Positions 1 to 11,997 of a stretch of DNA of 64,000 nt are shown in pieces. Every line of letters starts with the position of its first letter. Within the stretch, counting starts at the first letter, position 1. Below the pieces are notes generated by a model. That model worked only from the letters and a program-made list of their open reading frames with translations, searched no databases and was not told where the DNA came from. The position numbers and the translations under genes are program-made. Location: contig JAGEMR010000088.1 in NCBI GenBank assembly GCA_021030915.1, forward strand, positions 1 through 64,000, in the 5' to 3' direction. The stretch is from Astrothelium macrocarpum. Lineage: Eukaryota > Ascomycota > Dothideomycetes > Trypetheliales > Trypetheliaceae.

Positions 1-1432
1 GTTCGAATCCATGGTGTTGAGAATTTCGTGGGGTGTGCACGGTGTGTGCCTGTGCACAGTGTGTGGAAAACTCCTAAGCAGCTGCCCCATCAAATCTTCA
101 TAGCTGAATATTCGTTCAATAGCAATAATTCCATACCATTATTATCAATTACGTCATCTATTGTTGCTCCCTGACAGCAATTGTCATTTTTAAGATGTCA
201 AAAGAGCTTCGGTGGAGAGGATCGGACAATCCTTTGCATCATAGAAAGTGTATTTTCCAAAATTTAATTACCAAAATTTTTTCACGTTCCTCTTATCCGA
301 TGACGATGGATCTTGTAAAGACCCGGCCCGTCCAATTAAAGACCGCATATCATCTTTTATTCACTGTGGACACACACAATGGGAGCGATTTCGTTGCCGT
401 ATCAAATTTATGTGGTTTGTAATCACATCGTCACTGTCACTAGGGGGTGTCATAAGAAATGCCACCCTTCATATATATATGTGAACCAATACGCGATGTT
501 CTCCAACCAACTTTCAGAGTTTTCTCATGATCAAAATCAGAAACGAATCCCTCAAATGTTTTGATAGCTAGTCTGACAACAATGAGTTTGATGAGAAGCC
601 CCTAAAACAAATAATGGAGAATTTGAACGCTCTACGATTTGTGACATTTCTTCTGGCACCCCCTGGTGCTGTGGAGCGGTACCGGGTAGAGTGCCAATAT
701 TGCCCTTGAATAAGCTTTGTGGAAGAAATGGATCCGAATATTGATTAGCATAGACGATAACGGGTTGACTTACTGAAAATTGTCAAAAGCTGAATCAATT
801 CACTCTAAATGCAGGCGCTGGTTGCTTCCGACCTGGTTTTAACAGCTCGGGCAAGCTAAAGCAGCGGCAAACTGAGCCAAAACACGCACCCGATTCCCCA
901 GCACATAGCGTTATTGGAGTAATGCAACTTTCCATGGTACACTTTGATCTCATTATTCATTACAAATTTTGAGCTGTGGCAATTATTAATATTTTTATAA
1001 CATCTTAGAAAAATTATTCATTTGAATAGCTCAGTGTCTGACAAACCTGTCTTATACACCAATCGCTCTATCCGATTTTTCTCATATCATTTGGTAGATA
1101 ATGTATCTATATTCAACGACAAGCGTCAATATCTCTAGATGGTGCTTTGGTTTTTGATCGCGGCCTATATTGGTGGACGTCCTGACGCGATTCCAAACGG
1201 CTTTTCTCAAAAGACACCAAACAGTGACAGTCTTCAGGTGATTCATAAGTTTTCTATCTAGTCCACAAGGCTTATTCAAACTCGATATTGGCACTACACC
1301 CGGTGCCCTTCCACAGTGAGTGGTAGAACCTAGTCTAGTGCTTTTAAGACATCACTTATAGGATTATCCACACCTAAATGAGCATGTACATCGCCGATAA
1401 TCCGAAGGACATTCACAATTTTATATCAAATT
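1..1432. other. Gene-poor left edge
   Basis: I see no convincing gene here. Frames are short and lack recognisable motifs, and no pair of splice sites links them into a longer frame. Base composition is mildly AT-rich, but not like the RIP blocks further right. The first ten bases resemble a tRNA T-loop (see rejected items), but the rest of any such gene lies outside the window. Confidence 0.6.
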
Positions 1433-4400
1433 CTATGAAGAAAAGTTACTTTCAAAAGAGGCGGGTGATGAGATAGTCAAGGGGCGATCACGGTATGAAG
1501 TAGTGGAGCGCAGCAGCTTGACTACGGCCTCGTGCTCTTTAGAAGCGGCATGCGATACCGGCGTCTGACCATATTCATCTTCTAAATCGACTTTGACTTT
1601 TTTCGTGCCGAGTAACAATTCGACTACAGCTTTATGCCCATTATGAGCGGCATACGATAGTGGTGTCCGATCATTGAAGTCATTTTTCGAGTCAACATCA
1701 ACTTTGCCCGTGTTGAGCATTAGCGTGACTATATTGTCATGCCCTCTCTCGGCGGCATACGACAACGGGGTCCGGCTGCGGACGATCCCCTTCGAGTCGA
1801 CGTCGACTTCGCCCGTATCGAGTAGCAGCTTGACTACGGCTTCATGTCCTCCCTCGGCGGCACACGACAGCGGCGTCCGACCGCCCCTATCCTTTGGGTC
1901 GACCTCGACTTTACCCGTGTCGAGCAGTAGTTTGACTGCGGCCGCGTGCCCTTCCATGGCGGCATACGACAACGGCGTCCGATCGTGGCTATCCATTGGG
2001 TCGATCTCGACTATACCCGTGTCAAGCAGTAGCTTGACTACGACCTCGTGCCCTTTCATAGCGGCATACGACAACGGCGTCCGTCCATCATTATCCCTTG
2101 AATTGATATCCGCGGTAAACATATCCATCAGAAGCCGCAAAGTTGTCTCACGTCCGTTTCCAGCTGCCCACGACAGCGCTGTCCGGCCCTCAATATCCCT
2201 TGACTCGATGTTCGTTTTGAAAGTTTTTGCCACAAGCCTTAAAGCTGGCTCATGGCCACTCCCAGCTGCCCGTGACAGCAGCGTCTGACCATCCTCATCG
2301 CTAAAGTCACTATCTACCTCAAAAGTCTCAATCAGAAGCTTCAAAATTGTGTCCTGATCGTTCCTTATGGCAGCCCATATTGCCTTCTTGTAACTGTGTT
2401 TAAATTTGTCCGTTTCATCCCGCGTAAGCAGCACTCTCACCACGGTCCCCAGCCCTTCCCCAACAACAGTCTGTAATAAATCTCTATCGTACCTGTAAAT
2501 TAAGTGGGCATCTTTATCAAGGAGTTGTTTGGGTAAGACTTGTGGCTCGTTAATTGCGAGACAATGTAGCGGCGTCCAGAAATCAGGTACTACAGTTTTG
2601 TCGTTCTTGTCAGAGATGCTGTCGTTCTCGTTAACGATGCTGGTGTGGTTGCGATTCAGCGCATCAAGGGAAGCCGGCTGCCCTTTTAATTCTGCGAACT
2701 GCTGAAGGGTCCAGCCCCAGTCGTCAGGCTCAGCAGCAGCCTCCTTACATTTATTGGATAGTTGTTTTACGACGATCTCATGGCCATTGATCACCGCAAA
2801 ATGTAGTGGAATCCACCCGACCACGTTATCCTTCGCGTTGACATCCACGTGTTGCCCGAGTAGCCAAGTAACAATGTTGCTTTGTCCATTGCTCGCCGCA
2901 TAATGCAACGGCGTCCAGCCATGCTTGTCCCTAGCCTCGAGGAAAGCACCCCTACCATGCAAGGCTTCGGTAATACTCTTTTCCCCACTCCAAGCCGCGA
3001 GATGTAACGGCGTCACTTTGTTACTATTCTCCACCTGACAACTTATCACTTCGATAAGCACGTCCACCAAAGGCCTGAATCCCTTTTCAGCAGCAACATG
3101 AAGCGCAGTATTGCCATCCATATCCCGCTCGTCTGCGATATTTAAGGGACTACTACAATGCTGATTCTGACTGTTAAGCTTTGCAGCACAATCGAGAAGC
3201 ACTTTCATAATTCCTGCAGAGCCTGCCCAGGACGCACGATGTAGCGCAGTTTGCATGTTAGCGCATTTAGCTGTTAGGACCTGCTTTGTCAATTTTTTCT
3301 CTTCGGCCTTCTCAAGCAATTTCCGAACCATATCAAAATCCCCTCGTTCGGCTGCAAGATGCAGTGGTCGCTGGCCGAGATTGTCAGACGCGACTAAATC
3401 GTCTTTCTCGATGACCATAGAAAGTCTTAGAGGATCGCCCCGCCATACTGCGTCGTGCAATTTTGTTCTTCGTGCAGCTTGCTCCCTAAACCTCCTGTTA
3501 GCTCCTTATAGAGTGCTAATGAGATCGGTAGACTCGCAAACTAGTACTTTGTTGTTCCCGCTTTCTTTTCTTTGCCTTAGAAGCCTTTTCTTCAGCGCTA
3601 CCTTGATTCACCTCAGAGGCACCTCCGTTTGCACCGCGCTTCTTTCTCTTAGAAACGTGTCTATTGGCAGCGTTCTGATTTGCCTCGAGAGAAACTTCGA
3701 CGTTGCTTATCTTTGTCCCGGTAGTGTCTTTACTAGTATCGCCTTTCTCATCCTTGAAATTGGCACCATTCGCATCACCGAGCAACCTCAGACCTACCTC
3801 AACGCTTTGTGGAAAAGTCCGCCACTTCAAGAGCTGGATTAAGGTATACCGGGCCGATGAATTCATAGCGTGGAGGCTTTGATTGTGGGTCTCGCTGCTT
3901 TACCAGAATGGCCCTGTCTACCGATATGGTGGTCAACTTGCTTAAAGGTGTGGACAAGAGAAAGCACCCGTCTCTGTGCTTCAGATGATGTTCAATCTCT
4001 GCTCTTATCAAGTCGTGTGTGCCTCTCCAGTTGTAGCGCTTCTTTGAAATGTCAGCTAGAGGAATGCGAGTCCACGTGCCATCGAGGTCCAGATTTTGCG
4101 TAACCTTCAACAAGACTCCAACACCATCGGATTTAGGCATATTATAGAGACTGGTGGGGCACCAGCTGACAGTAGGCATGGTCGCCGAATTGTGGAAAAG
4201 GTGCTCTGAAGATATTTGGCCTATCTTTTTTAGGATAAGTTTGTAGATGTCCTGCTGCCAAATATCCTTTTGCGAGCCACTTGACAGCTCCACATCTACA
4301 AGCAACCCGGAGATAATAGACTTGTCTTTAGACCACGACGTATAACGCGGGCCGAGCACGGTCAAGAGGTCGTCAAGCGTCGCAACTCCCTGTCGCAGAG

Positions 4401-5206
4401 TCCTGATCATGCGAGAAGCTTCCACCTCAGGGCCGTTGTCGCGTTCTTTCACGAGAATCTCCTCATCCAGATCCTTAATGACGAGACCGTAAAGTCCTTT
4501 AAAGACCACCTTGACTTTGCGCGACTTTTGTAGTTCGAGCGCAGTCCAGCCGCGACTGAACCATGGAGACATGAGAATCGCGAAACATGCCGTCTTTGGG
4601 TCCCAATTCCAGTTGCGGAGGAAGCAGTCATGGACCAATGTGATGTGGGCATTCTCGTAATTGCTTTGAATTTTCCTCATTGCCTTGAAGCGGGCGGATT
4701 TTTCTTGTGGAATGCACAGAGTGTCCCAATTGGAACTGGAGCGCGATGTGCCTGAAAAAGCCGTATAGGCACTCGTTAACTTCTCCATCGGACCATTTCC
4801 CGGCTCTCGTTCCATCGGACCAGACGTGCGAGATTGCCATATATGGCCGAGGGGGAGAAATCATTGAGCGTCCGTTCAAGTTCCAGACTGTCGATTCGTC
4901 GGCGCCCGCGGCCTTTTCCAGGAGCGATCGCGAAAACAGGTGCTGCAGCAGAAGGCAGTCCTTGGTCCTGCATTCGTGGCGCTGATTGACTGCCGTAAAA
5001 TCGCGCTGCGAGTATTCGCAAAAGTCAAAGGTACATAATTCGTGATTCTGAAGCTCATCGACATTGTTGGCGGCGCGGATGGGAACATGCGTTGGAATCA
5101 GATTCGGTAGCGATGCACCTAAAACAGCCCACACGCGGTTTGGACAGAGACTGTATTCTTGCGTTGCCTTCTTAAAAGCCGCCGAAAGCGTGATATCCGA
5201 ACCCAT
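1433..5206 (-). pseudogene. HET-domain / ankyrin-repeat protein gene, frame-broken
   Basis: HET domains mark fungal heterokaryon-incompatibility and related immune-like proteins. The 5' frame (from ATG at 5206) holds a Cys/His-rich stretch (CTFDFCEYSQRDF) and the HET opening YMAISHVWSDGT. The HET block then continues in another frame with WDTLCIPQEK, ITLVHDCFLRNW and SPWFSRGWTALEL. The frame changes at about 4740, inside the conserved core, with no room for an intron; a few codons seem missing as well. A second change near 3800-3830 could be a ~52-nt intron or an indel. A lysine-rich linker (KRKKRG, KKRKRE) follows. The 3' part (3480 to 1433) is about 15 ankyrin repeats of the form GRTPLSYAAMKGHEAVVKLLL. 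That block has no ATG of its own, and I could not find a clean splice joining it to the linker. It is probably inactive unless the indels are sequencing errors. Identification as HET+ANK is firm; the exact structure is not. Confidence 0.75.
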
Positions 5207-5622
5207 GGAGTGAAAAGATTGGTAGTTCCGAAGCGCCTTGTCTCATAGCATCGATCTTGGGCAGCTCGCGCAGCTGAATAAAACAAGAGAGCGAGGCAAC
5301 CAGGCAATGACACGTCCGCGGGCAAGACGATGCCGATAATAACAACATATATAATATTGACCACGAATCGTGAATCAAATGTCACCGCTATCAATTACTA
5401 TAATTTTAAATTAAAATTCATCGGAACTGCTAAAGTTTGGAAGAATTTATGAATAAATGTTTAAATAGTTTTCGTAGTACAATCTCATTATCTTTTTCAC
5501 CACTTTTGTTATAGCTAGATTGACTAGTTAACATAAGCAAATTACATTGGTCAAATTCCTTGAGAGCATTTCCTTGACAGCGCCACACTCGATGACCCAT
5601 CAAAAGCATCAAATTACGAAAA
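5207..5622. other. Intergenic, nothing recognised
   Basis: This is the 5' flank of the HET/ankyrin gene and the 3' flank of the small secreted-protein gene. It contains an AT-rich patch (about 5395-5480) that may hold polyadenylation signals. No supported gene. Confidence 0.5.
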
Positions 5623-6206
5623 TCACATGGCATTCGTCTGGGAGCTTTTAGCCGAGTTGACACTTGTCTGGGAATCTTCAGACTGGGAACCATTTCCCTC
5701 TTTAATACACATGGCTTCCGAGGCTACATGAGGTTCGTCGGCGTCGCGTTGGATACATTCGTAGCCAAGTTCACACTCTCCGTTAGTGCTCTTTTTGTCA
5801 TCGTCATTGTCAGGAGAGCTTGAACATAAGATAGCCCAAGTCCTCAGCCCTGTGCCGTCTAATTCATTGCGACAAAAGGATCCTCTAAATGCAGTAAGGT
5901 TTCGATACGACGAAAGTTCAGCACAGTTGTTAATGGAATAATGTTCCCCGTCTCGTTTGATGAAGTTTTCTCGGTCAGCGAGTGAGTCATCCTGTGTTCG
6001 AGGACTGGAAACGAAAGAAATGTTAGTCAATTGAATAAAACAAAATCCGAAAACTAATCTGAGATGGTAGCCTTGTAGCACTATTCCACTTTCTCCTCTG
6101 TATTGGCTCACCTCAGAGTCCTTAAATCACCGATTATTCGACCGTAAGTAGTTAAACAAACAACTATTGAGACGTAGAATATGTAGCTGAGAAGTAAGGA
6201 TTTCAT
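5623..6206 (-). CDS. Small secreted six-cysteine protein, two exons
   Basis: The model is exon 1 6206-6112 and exon 2 6004-5623, with intron 6005-6111. The intron has donor GTGAGC, branch CTAAC and acceptor TTCCAG. It encodes 158 aa starting MKSLLLSYIFYVSIVVCLTT, a clear signal peptide. The mature part has six cysteines in contexts NNCAEL, GSFCRN, AILCSS, GECELGYEC and AMCIKE, and an acidic, Ser/Asn-rich tail ending NAM. Splicing keeps the frame exactly (95 + 382 nt), which is good evidence for the model. I do not recognise a family. Small size, secretion and even cysteine number fit an apoplastic effector or cell-surface protein, but that is inference. A second small secreted protein lies just upstream on the same strand, between this gene and a transposon. 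Confidence 0.72.
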
Positions 6207-6608
6207 GCGGAATCATGAAATACACGTCCACGTATCAACGACCTTAAATTTTACGACAAAGCGATGTTCGAATAATCACAACCAGCTTATACACCACAAA
6301 AAGAAATCGAAGCTGGATGAAATGAAGGGATCGTAGGAGAAAAGGTAGATAGGACGCAGTGACGTCTTTCGGCCGAGCACACCGGCCGATTCAGGCCTTC
6401 AATTTCCTATCATAGAGCCTCTTTCCCGAGAAGTAGAAAGAAATGATTCGTATTACATTTAGTAACAAAGCCGAAGATTTTGCATGAAACACTCTAGACC
6501 CTATACAAGTTAGAATTCCGAGTACTAAGCCTCCAGCAATATTTTTGAATTCGCCAGAAGCTAGGACGAGCGGCTGTGTCTAAGTAATCATATCAACCTC
6601 AAGGATCG
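6207..6608. other. Promoter-side spacer between two secreted-protein genes
   Basis: About 400 bp upstream of the six-cysteine gene and downstream of the next secreted-protein gene. No gene or repeat recognised. Confidence 0.5.
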
Positions 6609-7010
6609 TCAAGGAAACTTCTGTCCTTGATAATTCGAGGGCTGTCCGTTCGGCATGACATCACCAGAGCTTTTAGACCCGCTGGTACTCTGCTGCCCTG
6701 CTGCGGGACTACAGTATGGCCTGCCATGCTGATCGATGGCGCAGCTCGCCTCTCCGCAGTGCTGCACGATGCTCCACTCCTCAGCGGCACTGCAGACAAC
6801 AACATCGTAGCAGTTCTTACTACATTGCATCCAGCCGTACTTGTCCTTGGGACATTGCGTACCTTCTTTTTCGGAAAGTGTGCCTGTTTGGTCGGACGTG
6901 TCGGGGATGCAGACGTTGGTGATGGAGATTTGAGGGACCGGCCCTGGAAGAGCGGAAAGAAGGGTAGGGAGATAGAGGAGGATTGTGAAAGAGATATATT
7001 CGAGATGCAT
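6609..7010 (-). CDS. Small secreted eight-cysteine protein
   Basis: Single-exon frame of 133 aa. The ATG at 7010 is chosen because the following residues form a classic signal peptide (MHLEYISFTILLYLPTLLSA). An in-frame ATG at 7115 would add 35 basic, non-hydrophobic residues in front of it. The mature part has eight cysteines: NVCIPD, TQCPKD, MQCSKNCYDVVVC, QHCGEASC and PYCSP, followed by a Ser/Gly/Gln-rich tail. Eight cysteines in about 90 residues suggest four disulfides and an extracellular stable fold. I do not recognise the family and do not claim a hydrophobin: the CC doublets of that family are absent. It ends about 230 bp from a RIP-degraded transposon, a common setting for fast-evolving secreted proteins of plant-associated fungi. 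Confidence 0.62.
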   Translation of the reverse strand: MHLEYISFTILLYLPTLLSALPGPVPQISITNVCIPDTSDQTGTLSEKEGTQCPKDKYGWMQCSKNCYDVVVCSAAEEWSIVQHCGEASCAIDQHGRPYCSPAAGQQSTSGSKSSGDVMPNGQPSNYQGQKFP

Positions 7011-7241
7011 GAGGGATACGTGACGGTGGTATATAGGTTTTGGGTTATGGATGTCAGTCTTGATTGCTACGAGCCAGCGTGAGATTTTGCGACGAGACCG
7101 AGGCCGCAACGACATGACTCATATCTATAATGACATTCATCCATTGTTGCTGTCATAAATTGCGACATGGGACGTCTTTGTTGTCGGACAAGACCTAGCT
7201 TTGTCTTTGCGTCTCAGCAAAGGCGGCCGCCCCGAGCAGTA

Positions 7242-7331
7242 CACTCGCGTGAAGGTTGGGCGTCCTCTCAGGCAGCCCCGCACGTCCGCACCCTCCGCAC
7301 CACCAAATTTGTATGGGAACTTGGGATCAGC
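7242..7331 (+). repeat. Left terminal inverted repeat, 90 bp perfect core
   Basis: Begins CACTCGCGTGAAGGTTGGGC. It is GC-rich and matches the reverse complement of 10643-10732 base for base, in sharp contrast with the AT-only interior. Confidence 0.9.
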
Positions 7332-10300
7332 CAGGCCACACAAATCTGATGGTTGCTTTTTTATCTGTAATTCGTTCATTCGATAATTTGATCATTTGAT
7401 TTTTTAATCCGATAATTTTGAAGCCGATTTTTGTGATGATGAAATCGAAATGATCCGAAATATCGTTCCATTTTAGCGAATTATTATTATTATTCTTTTG
7501 AATTATGACGATCTCTCATAACGTGATATTGTCTGAATTACTCATACAATTATTCGCACAATAAGAAGGATTAAAAGAAATATCAAATTATACGGTAATT
7601 CATTGAATCCAATTCACTATCACGGTCCTCCGCGGACATTGACATTTATTATTGTGGAGGCTCTGAAAGAATATCTTTTCACGAAATCTGGTATATATAC
7701 CGACGAAATAGCTGAATGAATCTGACAATATTATAATATATTTGTGAATCTATCGCTGATGAAAAAAAGATTGATCGAGGCCGGCTGAAATAGAAAAAAG
7801 ATTCGTATTTATTTTCAAATTAATAAATATAATAATTAATAAATTGATTTGGAATATTATCGAATAATTAAAAAATATTATATTGAATTTTATAATAATT
7901 ATATGATCATAATGATATAATATTCGGCCAATTAATTAATATATATTAATGAAAATAGAATAAATCGATATATTGGATTTCATTCTTACGATTGAATATT
8001 AAAAAAATCAAAAATAATTTAATATTATTTTTTTGAATATGAACGATATTATAATATCCTATTGATATATATATTAAATAGAATTCTGGATTATTTGATT
8101 TATGAAAATTCAATAATAATTCAGATATTCGTATATTAATTAAAGAAATTATTATTATTGAAATATTTTCCATTTAATTCTGATAATTTATTATCAAATT
8201 CGGTATTAATAATAAATAATATTTTAATATATTATAATAAAAAAATAATTAATTTGATTATAAAATAATTTGAAATGAAATTGATATATTTATTTTCATA
8301 TTCATCTGATTTAAATTTAATTAAAAAATTCTTTTTTCAATTCAAAATATTTATTCGAAAATATTATAAATTATATTCAAATTCGGAAAATTTTGATTTT
8401 ATTAATTATTTAATTTGATATATTGAATAAATTAAATAAAATAAAAATCAAATATAAGAATATTTTCATAATTCGTATATTTTTATTTTTGATTAATTGA
8501 ATTTTTAATTATATAATTCAAATAATTTGATTCAATTACGAATATTATAAAAAATTATATAAAAAATTATATAAAAAACATTATAAAAAAATGAATATAT
8601 GATCAAATTATATAATAAATATTTGAAATATATCTAATATATTGATTAATATTAAATTTATTAATAAATTATTAAAATAAAAATGATGGAATAATACAAT
8701 ATTTATTTATATTAAAATTATGAATTCGTCTGATTAAATAATACAATATATACATTTCATAAACCAAATTATATCATCAAATATTGGATTTATTAATAAA
8801 TTATTAAAACAAAAATATCAATTTTATAAAATTTCGTTTAAATCGAATAATTTGAATAATTTAATTAATTTCATATATTTCGAATATTTTATCTTTTTTC
8901 ATTATTTCCTTCACCATTTTTTTATTTTTCTAATTATTCGATCTATTATTAATTTATTTAATTAATGAATTATTTATTTATTTAATTGATTAAATTATTA
9001 ATTAATTCATTTTTTATTCCATTTTTTGATATTTCGAAAAATCGTGATAATAATATTTTTCGTTATATCTTCTTTAATTAATAATTTAATTCTTTCATCA
9101 TTTTATCATAAAAATTTGAATTCTTCAAGATCATATTTATATTGATTAAAGATTTCCATTATTTTATCAAATTTAATTTTGATCGAATCATATTTATTTT
9201 ATTATTTATATCATTTTAAATATATTGATATTTTTTCATTTATCATTAATTCAGATATTAATAAAAATAATAAATCGGCAATTTTTATTCATAATTTTTT
9301 ATTCGATATATATATTTCATTAGATATATTTCATTCGTTATTCCAATATTTATCAATTGATTTCTGATAAAAATTATTAATAATTATAAAAATAATATTT
9401 ACAGAATTAGAAATTAATATTGAATTTATTTTATGATTTCATTTATTTTATTTAACAAATTATTCACATAATTTAAATAATAATTCATTAATAATAATTA
9501 TTCCTTTTTTGATTAAATTATTCTATTTTTTCAAATCCATTATATTAAATCGAATATATTTTTAAATTAATATATTAATTCAATATTATATTGAATTCTG
9601 ATCATATTTATCAGAATAATTTCATTTTTTAATGATATCATAAATCAAATTATCAATTATTCTGATATATTAAATTATTTAAAAAAGATCCTCTTTCATC
9701 AATTTAATGATAAATATCTGATATTCAATTAATTAATTATATAATAGATCAAATAATATCAATATTTTATCATATTTTATTTATTCATCATTTTCAATAA
9801 AATTTTATTATCCATCAATTCAATATTAATATTCATTATAAAATTCTGATCATTTTATTCAATTCAGAATTCAATTAATTTCTGATCAATTTTGGCCCAT
9901 AATTCGGATTTTAATAAATTAATAAATAGATTAATTAATTATTTTTATATCTTTAATATTTTTAATATTGATTTGATCTCAATTTTTATAATATTAATCC
10001 GATTATTAGAAAATTTATCAAATTTTATATTATCAAAATTATTCCGAAAATAAGAATTCCAATATTGATCTAATAAATTCATTATTTTATTCTCAAATAT
10101 TACGTATAATTTTTTATTTTTTAATCTAATTTATTATATCAGATCAAAATATAATAATTTTAATTATTTTTTAATTATTATTAATTCAATCGAATCAGTT
10201 ATTTTTTTATTATTATAAATTAATATCATATTAATATCGCGAAATGAATTTAAAAATGAATAATTCATCAAAAAAACAAATAATAATTAATTAAAAAATG

Positions 10301-10642
10301 AATTCATATTAATTTGAAATGATTTGAATTAGAAATCAGTAGGAATAGATATTTATATCTTTATGGCCTATTCATTAGCCATTATAGATAAAATCTTTTT
10401 CACTGTGATAACTGATTCAGCTCGTCTCACAATCCTGATCTCGACCGCCAGAAGAAATAATTCATATTAAAATGGAATTAATTTCTTATTCGAATTGATT
10501 GAATTAGATACGATGGAATAACATTTTCGAACCATTTCAATCTCACCACCAAAAAAACAATTTCAAAATTACCGAATTAGAAAGTCAAATGAACGAACTA
10601 ACGAATTACAGATAAAAGGCAACCACCAAACTTTTTTGCTTA

Positions 10643-10732
10643 GCTGATCCCAAGTTCCCATACAAATTTGGTGGTGCGGAGGGTGCGGACGTGCGGGGCT
10701 GCCTGAGAGGACGCCCAACCTTCACGCGAGTG
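10643..10732 (-). repeat. Right terminal inverted repeat, 90 bp perfect core
   Basis: Reverse complement of 7242-7331. Imperfect similarity extends inward to about 10545. Confidence 0.9.
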
Positions 10733-10734
10733 TA

Positions 10735-11997
10735 AGATGAGGGGTTGCCCCTTTTCTAGCAAGCCTCGTCTAGGAGACGCGGGAACCTTGCCTCTAAGCG
10801 AACAAATGATAACACGTTTTCTTCCCCGTCACATTTTTTGGGCGATTATCAACAATATGCTACACGGTCGCACTTCGACAGTCAGCCGGCCCGAGCTGCG
10901 TAATGTCCTGATAATGATAGTGCGAAATATGCTTAACACAAAGCGTGTTATCTCCAACGCGTGGAAATGGCCGTTGACCGCCCTGTGCCGTTCTATTGTA
11001 GAATGCTGACGTGGCCCGCTATCAGCTAAGAACCCAAAGGGCTGTCCCAAGTTGTAGCCTAGGAATCGGCCCCCATGCACACGGTCGCACTGAATACTAT
11101 GAGGTTTTGGCATTGGGAGTGCAAGTTGAGTGGTTCATGCCACTCATGCCTTGTTATCTCAACAATGTTTTCCGGAAGATTCGCAAGTGTACCAGGTTCT
11201 CATAGAAATCCGTGCGCTGATAATTGGGTATTGAGGTCGTTGGACACTTTAGGGTTTGTCTACTGTAGAAATTCGAGGGGTTGGGAGACTCCCACCCAAC
11301 TGTGTCGAGTTTACCCCTCGCCACTCTTTTCTCGCATTCGCTTCCTTCCTCTATGCTACTGAACAAGGGCTTTGAATAGGTTCATCAATCTGGTTTTACG
11401 AATATCGGCGATGCAGACTTGTTATCTTGTCAAAGTAACCGCATCCCGCAGGCACTTTGCCTGCTACCTAAGGTGGAGAGGCTTGGATGTGTTTGGCCAA
11501 ATCATAACCCTGGTATTGTTCTTTGTTAGGTACGACAAATCGCAACAATCCTCGAGGACGGTTCTCCCAGCAAAGCGGCGATAGCATGGTGACGGAGTTA
11601 CAACCTATTCTAATACCCTGCTGGCAATATAAGGCTATTTATTAATAATTATAAACTTGGCATAATATAACCTTACTAATTTGTAGATTTCTGCGTTGGG
11701 CAGCTAGATGAAAAGGTTGGAACCATGATAAAGCGAGCTAGCTCATTGACTTCCTCTGCAAAGCGGCGACGGGATATTGCAAGATTGTACGCGATGATCA
11801 ATTCAGCCGCAGCTGAGGAGACACTCTTAAGGAGTCTTTCAGGTGGCTCCCTGGACCACTTCGGTTGAATGATCGTGATGCAACATGGCTCTGCATTTTG
11901 AGCACTATGTCAAAAGCGCTAAAGTATTCAAGATAGGGTATCTAGCTAAGAAATCCTCAAACAGCGACCACGCAATCCTGTTCCTAGTCACTAAATC
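10735..11997. other. Intergenic, no supported gene
   Basis: Normal base composition returns immediately after the transposon. Several frames of 60-95 codons exist on both strands and overlap one another. None has motifs or splice sites, so I treat them as chance. The right part is the 3' flank of the next gene. Confidence 0.5.

Larger units (their letters stand above)
7242..10732. mobile_element. RIP-degraded DNA transposon with long TIRs and TA target duplication
   Basis: The two ends are inverted repeats: the first 90 bp of each end are identical, then similarity continues imperfectly for about another 100 bp. The element is flanked on both sides by TA (7240-7241 and 10733-10734), the target duplication of Tc1/mariner/pogo-type transposons. 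The roughly 3.1-kb interior is almost entirely A and T with stops in all frames, so no transposase can be read. GC-richer islands remain near 7610-7640 and 10360-10450. Length (3,491 bp) is larger than a simple Fot1/pogo element, so it may contain other sequence or be another TA-inserting family. Confidence 0.85.

Noticed and set aside
1..20. GTTCGAATCC at the very start resembles the T-loop and T-stem of a tRNA
   Set aside because: Only about ten bases match; the rest of the gene would lie outside the window and the acceptor strand cannot be paired.
1674..2288. 204-codon open frame on the plus strand
   Set aside because: It is antisense to the ankyrin repeats; its periodic Ser/Thr-rich sequence is a mirror of the repeat codons.
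4700..4800. An intron that would repair the HET frame
   Set aside because: The only donor/acceptor pair available (45 nt) is a multiple of three, removes conserved residues and does not change frame.
7946..9367. Frames of 62-75 codons inside the first AT-rich block
   Set aside because: Ile/Phe/Tyr/Asn-only composition reflects AT content, with no transposase motif.
7160..10800. The DNA flanking the first transposon appeared to form a larger inverted repeat (GCGTCTC and GAGACGC)
   Set aside because: Similarity outside the seven-base match is weak and needs many gaps.
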